Source: Nitrososphaeria archaeon
GTDB taxonomy: Archaea > Thermoproteota > Nitrososphaeria > Geothermarchaeales > JDFR-13
DNA length: 17,020 nucleotides
Assembly (NCBI GenBank): GCA_027000765.1
Contig: JALTNJ010000129.1
Location: 1-17,020 of the forward strand
Direction of reading: 5' to 3'
Shown here: positions 7,060 through 13,224 of the stretch, piece by piece
How the letters are laid out: every line of letters begins with the position of its first letter
How positions within the stretch are numbered: the stretch's first letter is position 1
The notes under the pieces: model-generated
What the model was told of the DNA's origin: nothing
What the model saw: the letters and a program-made list of their open reading frames with translations, nothing else
The model's database searches: none
Made by a program: the position numbers and the translations under genes

Positions 7060-7338
7060 GCTTATCGCAATGGATAATACTAATAGTCCCCAGCCTAGCA
7101 CTAGGATTATCTTCACCCATTTCTTGGCCGATGATATAAATTCCAGTATGAGGTAGAATGCTGTCAGGCTGATTAGGAACGTAATCGCGTCTCCATAGGT
7201 CGCGGCATACTCTGGATGTTCTTTGAAGAGCGTCACTTCAAGGAGGAATGCTAATGCATCTCTTAGGAAATAGTATATCGCATACAGAAAATTGATCAAT
7301 TGTTCTGGGCTTATCGGGGCCATAGGTGGTGTAGCCAT
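7045..7338 (-). CDS. Small three-helix membrane protein, function unknown
   Basis: I do not recognise this 97-aa protein. It has a proline-rich N-terminus (MATPPMAPISPEQ) and three hydrophobic segments at about 15-36, 51-69 and 74-96. Between the first two is an EHPEYAATYGD loop, and KKWVK precedes the last helix. There are no cysteines and no catalytic motif. The ribosome-binding site is the strongest in the window: GGAGGTGAT, ending 3 nt before ATG 7336-7338. That argues for a real, well-translated gene. A TATA-like element at about 7406-7415 (minus strand) would give a leader of some 45 nt. It lies upstream of signal peptidase on the same strand with a 165-nt gap containing a terminator-like hairpin, so co-transcription is doubtful. 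Confidence 0.8.
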   Translation of the reverse strand: MATPPMAPISPEQLINFLYAIYYFLRDALAFLLEVTLFKEHPEYAATYGDAITFLISLTAFYLILEFISSAKKWVKIILVLGWGLLVLSIAISASII

Positions 7339-7488
7339 CTAATCACCTCCACTATAAACTTGGCATATGCATAACTCGTTTCCAATATATTAATTGCAGG
7401 AGACCAAATTTATATCGGTTGTATCCGAGCTCCCCGTTCTTGTATACCCTCTATCTTTATTATAATTAACTAGCCATGGAAACGACTT

Positions 7489-7499
7489 TTTTATACTAG
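7489..7499. repeat. Direct repeat copy 1 (TTTTATACTAG)
   Basis: Exact 11-bp copy of 7629-7639, 140 bp apart, flanking the C/D sRNA. Read on the minus strand it is CTAGTATAAAA, a good TATA-like element that could serve the 97-aa membrane protein gene with a long leader. Function is inferred only. Confidence 0.4.
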
Positions 7500-7508
7500 A
7501 TTTGTGTC

Positions 7509-7581
7509 TTAGGCTCAGCACTCACAGGGCTCATCATTAGACCCTGGTATTCAGATCAGGGAGTTATGCATCATCGCCTAA
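7509..7581 (-). ncRNA. C/D box guide sRNA (2'-O-methylation guide)
   Basis: Read on the minus strand, the element has every part of an archaeal C/D sRNA in order. A terminal stem is formed by TTAGGC (7581-7576) and GCCTAA (7514-7509), 6 bp and perfect. Box C is ATGATGC (7574-7568; consensus RTGATGA, one mismatch) and is followed by a 13-nt guide. Box D' is CTGA (7554-7551), with a 13-nt spacer after it. Box C' is an exact ATGATGA (7537-7531) and is followed by a 12-nt guide, GCCCTGTGAGTG. Box D is CTGA (7518-7515). Such RNAs assemble with L7Ae, Nop5 and fibrillarin to methylate rRNA or tRNA at the nucleotide paired 5 nt upstream of D or D'. Predicted target complements are ATCAGGGAGTTAT and CACTCACAGGGC; I could not match them to an RNA by eye. 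TATA-like elements lie upstream at about 7597-7608 and 7629-7639. Confidence 0.8.
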
Positions 7582-7628
7582 CAAATATATAAAAAGAATT
7601 TTAAAAAATATTTTAAATTGTTGTACAC

Positions 7629-7639
7629 TTTTATACTAG
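7629..7639. repeat. Direct repeat copy 2 (TTTTATACTAG)
   Basis: Second copy of the 11-bp element at 7489-7499. On the minus strand CTAGTATAAAA could be the TATA box of the C/D sRNA, predicting a start near 7606 and a 25-nt 5' extension that would be trimmed. Confidence 0.4.
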
Positions 7640-7689
7640 GATTGGCCTTAACTAAGCCACATTTTTTTACAAAAATGGTAGATTAACGC

Positions 7690-7698
7690 TTATATATA
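7690..7698 (+). promoter_or_regulatory. TATA box of the solute-binding protein gene
   Basis: TTATATATA predicts transcription start near 7720 and a leader of about 30 nt that includes AAGGTGA (7736-7742), 7 nt before ATG 7750. An in-frame GTG at 7699 touches this TATA box and would lie upstream of the transcript, so it is not the start codon. Confidence 0.6.
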
Positions 7699-7749
7699 GT
7701 GTTGTATCTATTAATTAAATTTGTAAGGTTATTTAAAGGTGAATATTTT

Positions 7750-10494
7750 ATGAGAGGACGCTATATTTTCGCTATACTATTAGTCATGGTATTCCTACTA
7801 CCAGTTATCGGAGCAGCAGTTCCTATTCAGGCCCAGGCTGAGAGGCCTACAAAACAGATTACCCTAAAGGCGGTCGACCCGACACAGGCCGTCGCACTAA
7901 TTAAGGCAGGGCAGTTGGACGCCTATATATTCGAGGTTCCAAGAGAGATTGCTTCTGCAAACCTAGGTAGCCCAGATGTTAAGTTCATGTTGGCACCCGC
8001 AGGTATCAACGACTTCATCTTAAACCCTGCGGTGCCTAAGGATCCGAATAAGCTGAACCCATTCGTCAGCAGGAGGATCAGGTATGCCGTCAACTACCTA
8101 GTTGACAGGTCCTTCATTGTCCAGCAGATATTCAAGGGCTTCGCTTATGAGATGTATACATTCGAGGCTCCACCTGACCCAGACTACTTCACAATAGCCG
8201 ACATCGTCGCTAAGTATAAGACATCCTACAACCCAGAGTATGCTCGTCAGATAATCGACGAGGAGATGGTTAAGCTAGGTGCTACAAAGGGCGATGACGG
8301 CAAGTGGTATTACAACGGCAACCCTGTTACAATTAACTTCGTCATCAGGATTGAGGACGAGAGGCATGAGCAGGGTCTACTGCTGGCTGATGAGCTTGAG
8401 AAACTAGGTTTCACAGTTAACAGGCTTGAGATGACATTCGGTGAGGCAATCGACTTAGTATACTACACAGACCCAGCCGACTTAGATTGGATGATCTATA
8501 CAGAGGGCTGGGGTAAGGGTGGTATCGCCAAGTGGGCAGATGGTGACCCAGCATTCTGGGGTGCACCATGGTATGGCTTGATGCCCGGTTGGCAGGAGCC
8601 CACATACTGGAACTATGAGAACTCCACCCTAGACGACATCACTATGAAGCTACTCTTCGGTGAGTTCTCCAGCCAGGAGGAGAGGAACCAGCTCTTCAGA
8701 GAAGCCACTGAGATGATCATACAGGAGGCAATAAGGATATTCACAGTCACAACCCTCGATCCTCAGCCGATGAGCGCCGATATGAAGGGCGTAACTGAGG
8801 ATCGTGGTGCTGGCCTAAGGTCTCTATACAACCTAAGGGAGATGTACGTACCTGGTAAGCCCAACCTAGAGGTTGGACACCTACACGTCTACACATCTAG
8901 GACCGTATGGGGTCCGGTAGACGCTAGGAACTTCCAATTCTTCGATGTCTACAGCGTAGACCCATGGACAGCTATACACGACCCATGGCTATGGAACCAC
9001 CCACACACCGGTGAGGTCATGCCATTCAGGGTATCCTACCAGGTTGAGACCGCTGGTCCAGACGGTACACTACCAGTACCAGCAGATGCCTTCATGTGGA
9101 ACACAACGACAAAGTCTTGGATGAATGTTGGTGACGGTCTAGCCGTTAAGAGCAAGGTTACATTCGACCTATCAAAGCTACTAGGAACCAACTGGCACCA
9201 TGGCCAGCCGATCACATGGGCTGATGTACTATATGACATATACCTATTCTATGAGTGGACATATGCTGAGGACAAGCAGGCAATCGACCCAATCTGGAAC
9301 GCCTACTTCTCAGATGCATTGTCATACATTAAGGGCTTCAGGATAATCGATGACACACATCTAGAGGTCTATGTAGACTACTGGCACTTCGACCCCAATG
9401 AGATAGCTGCGTTCGCAACACCACCGGTGACAAGCTTCCCATGGGAGGTTAACTATGCTGTTGAGCAGCTAGTCATCGATGGTGCATATGCCTGGAACAG
9501 GTACATGTCTTCAAGCCTAGAGATACCGCAGATCAACTACGTACTATCCGGCCACGCGGCAGATGCTGCAGCCAAGCTACAGGAGCTATTGAACACCAAC
9601 ACATTCCCAGAGAACGTATTCACAGTAGGCACAACAGCCTATGCTACATGGGATGATGCACAGGCAAGGTACAATGCAGCACTTGACTGGATCAACAGCA
9701 AGAACCATCTAGTAATATCCAACGGTCCATTCTACCTAGAGAGCTTCGACGCTGCTGGAGACTCTCTGGTAATGAAGGCCTTTGAGGATGCAACATATCC
9801 ATTCCCACCAGGGACATGGGTATTCGGAACATTCCTAAGGCCAAGCATTGAGAACACATTCGCACCAACAATCAACCTAGGTTCCGAGGGTACATTGATC
9901 GTCGACATTACACAGTTGGCTGTCGACTATGAGGTCGATGTCGAGTATCTGATAATTGACCCAACAACTGGTGAGGTACTAGCTAGAGGCACAGGAACAA
10001 AGGTAACTGACTTCAGGTACATGATCACGATACCTGCAGACTTCACGACACAAGTCGGTCCAGGTACATACCAGGTCGACATACTGCTATACAGCCCAGA
10101 GATGGCTCTACTAGACTACAGGACAGTATTCTTCACGATCCTAGGTGGCGGTGTACTAGAGGATGAGATTAACCAGCTAAGAAACCAGCTCGGACAGTTG
10201 TCCGACAGCCTCGGACAGGTATCCAGTACATTAGCAGCTGCAATTGACAGCCTAAGCTCGACATTGACAGATGCAATCGGCAGCGTAGCCGATGAGATCA
10301 CAGCTGTTAAGAGCGACATATCCACAGTATCCAGTGATGTAAGTTCACTATCCAGTGACGTTGCAAGCCTAAGCGACAGAGTTAGTAAGGTCGAGGGCGC
10401 AGTATCACAGCTGAATACAATGCTAATGGCAATCGTCGTACTAGTGATAATCAACCTTGTTGCAACGGTAGCACTACAGTTCTTCAAGAAGTAA
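7750..10494 (+). CDS. Membrane-anchored family-5 ABC solute-binding protein with permuted domain order and coiled-coil stalk
   Basis: A 914-aa extracellular receptor for the Opp/Dpp-type importer encoded downstream. A signal peptide (basic MRGRY, hydrophobic core 6-20, likely cleavage after AQA at 30) is followed by two halves of a family-5 binding domain. Residues about 35-350 resemble the usual C-terminal half: KQITLKAVDPTQAVALIKAG (35-54), SRRIRYAVNYLVDRSFIVQQ (107-126) and a lobe ending at MKGV. Residues about 373-695 resemble the usual N-terminal half: NWHHGQPITWADV (481-493) and NGPFYLESF (658-666). A beta-rich, Ig-like stretch (about 700-798), a coiled coil (803-890) and a C-terminal TM helix (891-912) follow, so the protein is tethered rather than free. 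It is rich in Trp and Tyr, which could fit a sugar or an aromatic/peptide ligand; substrate is unknown. The start is set by AAGGTGA at 7736-7742 and the signal peptide. The gene is monocistronic, with T-tracts directly after it. Confidence 0.93.
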   Translation: MRGRYIFAILLVMVFLLPVIGAAVPIQAQAERPTKQITLKAVDPTQAVALIKAGQLDAYIFEVPREIASANLGSPDVKFMLAPAGINDFILNPAVPKDPNKLNPFVSRRIRYAVNYLVDRSFIVQQIFKGFAYEMYTFEAPPDPDYFTIADIVAKYKTSYNPEYARQIIDEEMVKLGATKGDDGKWYYNGNPVTINFVIRIEDERHEQGLLLADELEKLGFTVNRLEMTFGEAIDLVYYTDPADLDWMIYTEGWGKGGIAKWADGDPAFWGAPWYGLMPGWQEPTYWNYENSTLDDITMKLLFGEFSSQEERNQLFREATEMIIQEAIRIFTVTTLDPQPMSADMKGVTEDRGAGLRSLYNLREMYVPGKPNLEVGHLHVYTSRTVWGPVDARNFQFFDVYSVDPWTAIHDPWLWNHPHTGEVMPFRVSYQVETAGPDGTLPVPADAFMWNTTTKSWMNVGDGLAVKSKVTFDLSKLLGTNWHHGQPITWADVLYDIYLFYEWTYAEDKQAIDPIWNAYFSDALSYIKGFRIIDDTHLEVYVDYWHFDPNEIAAFATPPVTSFPWEVNYAVEQLVIDGAYAWNRYMSSSLEIPQINYVLSGHAADAAAKLQELLNTNTFPENVFTVGTTAYATWDDAQARYNAALDWINSKNHLVISNGPFYLESFDAAGDSLVMKAFEDATYPFPPGTWVFGTFLRPSIENTFAPTINLGSEGTLIVDITQLAVDYEVDVEYLIIDPTTGEVLARGTGTKVTDFRYMITIPADFTTQVGPGTYQVDILLYSPEMALLDYRTVFFTILGGGVLEDEINQLRNQLGQLSDSLGQVSSTLAAAIDSLSSTLTDAIGSVADEITAVKSDISTVSSDVSSLSSDVASLSDRVSKVEGAVSQLNTMLMAIVVLVIINLVATVALQFFKK

Positions 10495-10507
10495 ACTTTC
10501 TCCACTA

Positions 10508-10531
10508 TTTTTCTATTTTTTATAGTTTTTT
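10508..10531 (+). terminator. Oligo-T terminator after the solute-binding protein gene
   Basis: Three T-tracts (T5 at 10508-10512, T6 at 10516-10521, T6 at 10526-10531) follow the stop codon within 40 nt, with no strong hairpin. This is a typical archaeal terminator and would separate the highly needed binding protein from the permease operon. Confidence 0.65.
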
Positions 10532-10570
10532 GGTTAAGCTAATTCTATGCATTTAATAGTTGAGAAATTG

Positions 10571-10683
10571 TAAACTCATTACTCAATTCTTTTCAGATGT
10601 AAATATATAAAGTATATCTGGTAATATCCTAGCATATACCTTTATATTTAACCTTTTTAACTATAAATTACATAATGAGTTTA
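10571..10683. repeat. 11-bp inverted repeat flanking the permease operon promoter region
   Basis: TAAACTCATTA (10571-10581) and TAATGAGTTTA (10673-10683) are perfect reverse complements 91 nt apart. The right arm lies between the TATA-like element at 10661-10670 and the predicted start near 10692, so it could be a regulator site, or the arms could pair in a transcript started further upstream. Confidence 0.45.
10661..10670 (+). promoter_or_regulatory. Putative TATA box of the permease-ATPase operon
   Basis: CTATAAATTA predicts a start near 10692 and a leader of about 28 nt before the TTG at 10720. TTTATATTTA at 10641-10650 is an alternative. Either gives the operon its own promoter, independent of the binding-protein gene. 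Confidence 0.45.
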
Positions 10684-10709
10684 GTGTTGTCCACATAATA
10701 ACACCTGCT

Positions 10710-10715
10710 GGTGAT
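10710..10715 (+). promoter_or_regulatory. Ribosome-binding site that sets the TTG start of dppB
   Basis: GGTGAT sits 4 nt before TTG 10720, exactly the spacing seen for alba, S25e and the COG2403 gene. The GTG at 10711 lies inside this site and has no ribosome-binding site of its own. Confidence 0.65.
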
Positions 10716-10719
10716 TATA

Positions 10720-11772
10720 TTGGGTGTCCCTAGATATCTCGGTGTAAAGGCTTTTAACCTTATGCTGGTATTGCTGGGAGTGTTGCTGTTAACAGCGATA
10801 CTCTTCGGTGCAACAGGTCTCTCAGATAAGATCCTCAGAGCCATTATCAGTGAAGAGGTCAGGGGATATAGGGCCCAGCTATCGCAGCAGAAGGGCCTTA
10901 CTCCTGAGGAGATAAACAACCTGGTTGAACAGTATAAGAAGAACTTGGAGATAGAATATGGACTGGATAAACCGTGGTATGTACGTCTGCCGGATATGAT
11001 CCGGCGTATAGTGATCCTAGACCTGGGTACTTCAAAGCACATGACGAGCTTCACTGGAAGTAACCAGATTAGGGACATTATTTTAGAGAGGATTCCATAC
11101 ACCGTCATGCTTATGACGACAGCGGTGTTAATTGTATTTGCTATTGGATTAGGATTTGGGACATGGCTCTCTACAAAAGTCGGTTCTCTCTGGGATAGAG
11201 GCCTGTCCTTCTTCGCATCAATATCCTACGCCACTCCAACATGGTGGCTAGCCCTGTTATTAATACTAATATTCTCATATTATCTTGATGTTCTTCCATA
11301 TGGAGGCCTCCTTAGCCCAAATCCACCTAAGGAGTTCCTCCCAAGGCTATTGGATATGATTTATCACGCGATCCTCCCGATTATGACCCTTGTAATCGCC
11401 CTCTCAGGCTCGGCTATCTATATATATAGAAGTATCTTGGTGTCGACGGCCACTGAGGACTTCGTTACCGTCGCTAGGGCCAAGGGCCTCCCAGAGAACC
11501 TTGTCTTAAGAAGATATATTATCAGACCGTCTCTACACCCTATCCTAACCAACCTAGTGCTTGGATTAGCCGGATCGCTTACAGGCGCTATATTGACAGA
11601 GACGGTCTTTAACTGGCCAGGTATGGGGCGACTGTATTATGAGGCTATACTAAACATTGACGAGCCACTTATCCTAGCACTTACCTATGTATTCACACTA
11701 ATCTATGTAGCTGCTAGGTTTATTCTCGAGATTCTATACATTGTTGTTGATCCAAGGGTGACTGTAGAGTGA
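10720..11772 (+). CDS. dppB: Opp/Dpp-type ABC transporter permease (DppB family)
   Basis: First of the two membrane subunits of the importer, 350 aa from the TTG. TM1 lies at about 12-33 and is followed by a roughly 95-residue extracytoplasmic segment (EEVRGYRAQLSQQKGLTPEE and onward) common to DppB-type proteins. Five more helices follow. The cytoplasmic EAA loop, which docks on the ATPases, reads FVTVARAKGLPENLVLRRY (about 248-266). ETVFNWPGMGRLYYEAI (about 294-310) is the family's C-terminal signature. It begins a four-gene operon and its stop codon overlaps the start of dppC by 4 nt (GTGA). The start is a TTG chosen on its GGTGAT site; GTG 10711 would add three residues. The gene symbol reflects family order and does not mean a dipeptide substrate is proven. 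Confidence 0.93.
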   Translation: MGVPRYLGVKAFNLMLVLLGVLLLTAILFGATGLSDKILRAIISEEVRGYRAQLSQQKGLTPEEINNLVEQYKKNLEIEYGLDKPWYVRLPDMIRRIVILDLGTSKHMTSFTGSNQIRDIILERIPYTVMLMTTAVLIVFAIGLGFGTWLSTKVGSLWDRGLSFFASISYATPTWWLALLLILIFSYYLDVLPYGGLLSPNPPKEFLPRLLDMIYHAILPIMTLVIALSGSAIYIYRSILVSTATEDFVTVARAKGLPENLVLRRYIIRPSLHPILTNLVLGLAGSLTGAILTETVFNWPGMGRLYYEAILNIDEPLILALTYVFTLIYVAARFILEILYIVVDPRVTVE

Positions 11773-13220
11773 GTGTAACACGTAGTGGTTGGCAAATTTA
11801 TATAAGTAGTCTAGTCGGGAAGGCTGGGCTAATACTATTGATCTTCATGGTGGTCGCATCAATATATGTACTTGCTACATATCCACTTGACTACGGTATA
11901 CGTGTCTGGAGTAATCCGAAGAGCTGGGCAGACAATCCTATAACCGTCCCACCCACTTGGGTCGACTTCTTCACAGGGAGGGACTTGGTTACCCATCATA
12001 TCACTATAACAACAACTAGTAAGGGGACGGAAACCATAGCAGGGCTGAAATTCAAGGTATATGAGCTGGACTATGACCTGGAGGAAGATGGTTTCCCAAC
12101 ATATCTTATGATCAAGATATATAACGTTAGTATGTATTCCGAGAGGGGAGTATATTTTGTCATCAACTTTACACGACCCGATGGAGACGAGATACGTCTA
12201 ATAACATTCGCTGAAGTACCTCCGCCAAACAGCGACCTCCCATATATAGCCTTCTCTAAGAACGAGAAGATAATCTTCCTTTCTAAGGAGAGGTCAGTCG
12301 GATTCAGTCTACTAACATACATAAATAGCAAGTATAATCTTAATTATACTATTGACAAGCTGAATGAAATTAACTATAACAAGGTTCTCTTCGGTATACC
12401 GACTGAGGAGGGCGGAGAGGTGGTTTGGAAACCGCTTAAAGGCGTCTATAAGATAAATGTCTATATGCTTGGAGAGGACAAGGATAATATCGCTATGCTG
12501 AAGGCTGTCTTCGGCGGAGAGTCATATGGGTTCCTAGGTACAGATGACAATGGCAGAGACCTTGCCCAGGGTCTTCTATTCGGGTTCCCAGTCGCATTAG
12601 CCATAGGCTTCTTCACGTCTATAGTCACAACGGCAATCGGCGCTTCACTAGGTATCATCAGTGGTTATAAAGGCGGTAGGGTGGATGAGATTATACAGAG
12701 GATCTCTGACGTTGTATATAACTTCCCGTTCCTACCAATCATAATACTCATAGTATTTATTATCAGCAGGATGCCTGGATTCCCAAGGCTCCTCGCTATA
12801 TTCGGCGCTATAGTCGCTCTTGGATGGCCTGGGCTAACCATCCTCATCAGATCGATGGTTTTGAGCCTCAAGCAGTCACAGTTTATAGAGGCTGCGAGGG
12901 CAATCGGTGCATCAGACAGGAGGATAATGTTTAAACACATATTCCCCAACCTAGCCCCATTCATATTCGCTCAGATGATATTCTTCACACCAGGCGCTAT
13001 CTTGGCTGAGGCTGCACTGAGCTTCCTAGGACTCGGCGATCCCAACATACCAACTTGGGGACAGATTATTGAGGAGTCATTTAGGGCTGGAGCCGCCCTC
13101 AACGGATGGTGGTGGTGGGTATTGCCACCTGGTCTACTGATCATGCTTGCAGCTATAACATTTGTGTTTATAGCTTTGGGCCTAGAGCCCATTGTGAATC
13201 CGAAGTTACAGGAGAGGTGA
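11769..13220 (+). CDS. dppC: Opp/Dpp-type ABC transporter permease with large extracytoplasmic insert (DppC family)
   Basis: Second membrane subunit, 483 aa, against about 280-330 aa for usual DppC. The extra length is a roughly 210-residue extracytoplasmic region between TM1 (17-38) and the hallmark LGTDDNGRD (256-263). This insert is polar, rich in alternating hydrophobic residues (probably beta), and has no cysteines. The remaining helices and the EAA loop EAARAIGASDRRIMFKHIFP (374-393) are standard, as is the downstream ALSFLGLGDPNIPTWGQ. A WWWW cluster at 447-450 precedes the last helix. The GTG start overlaps the dppB stop (GTGA), implying coupled translation. The insert probably faces the tethered binding protein outside the membrane; that role is inferred. 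Confidence 0.93.
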   Translation: MSVTRSGWQIYISSLVGKAGLILLIFMVVASIYVLATYPLDYGIRVWSNPKSWADNPITVPPTWVDFFTGRDLVTHHITITTTSKGTETIAGLKFKVYELDYDLEEDGFPTYLMIKIYNVSMYSERGVYFVINFTRPDGDEIRLITFAEVPPPNSDLPYIAFSKNEKIIFLSKERSVGFSLLTYINSKYNLNYTIDKLNEINYNKVLFGIPTEEGGEVVWKPLKGVYKINVYMLGEDKDNIAMLKAVFGGESYGFLGTDDNGRDLAQGLLFGFPVALAIGFFTSIVTTAIGASLGIISGYKGGRVDEIIQRISDVVYNFPFLPIIILIVFIISRMPGFPRLLAIFGAIVALGWPGLTILIRSMVLSLKQSQFIEAARAIGASDRRIMFKHIFPNLAPFIFAQMIFFTPGAILAEAALSFLGLGDPNIPTWGQIIEESFRAGAALNGWWWWVLPPGLLIMLAAITFVFIALGLEPIVNPKLQER

Positions 13221-13224
13221 GTAT

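Larger units (their letters stand above)
7339..7749. other. 411-base intergenic region between divergent genes
   Basis: No protein gene is supported here. From left to right it holds the promoter and ribosome-binding site of the minus-strand membrane protein gene (7339-7420) and one copy of an 11-bp repeat (7489-7499). Next come a minus-strand C/D box sRNA (7509-7581), an almost pure A/T stretch (7582-7619) and the second repeat copy (7629-7639). It ends with the TATA box, leader and ribosome-binding site of the solute-binding protein gene (7690-7749). Confidence 0.7.

Noticed and set aside
10116..10505. 129-aa open frame on the minus strand opposite the coiled-coil region
   Set aside because: It is a shadow of the repetitive Ser/Asp-rich coding sequence, has no ribosome-binding site, and lies fully antisense to a strongly supported gene.
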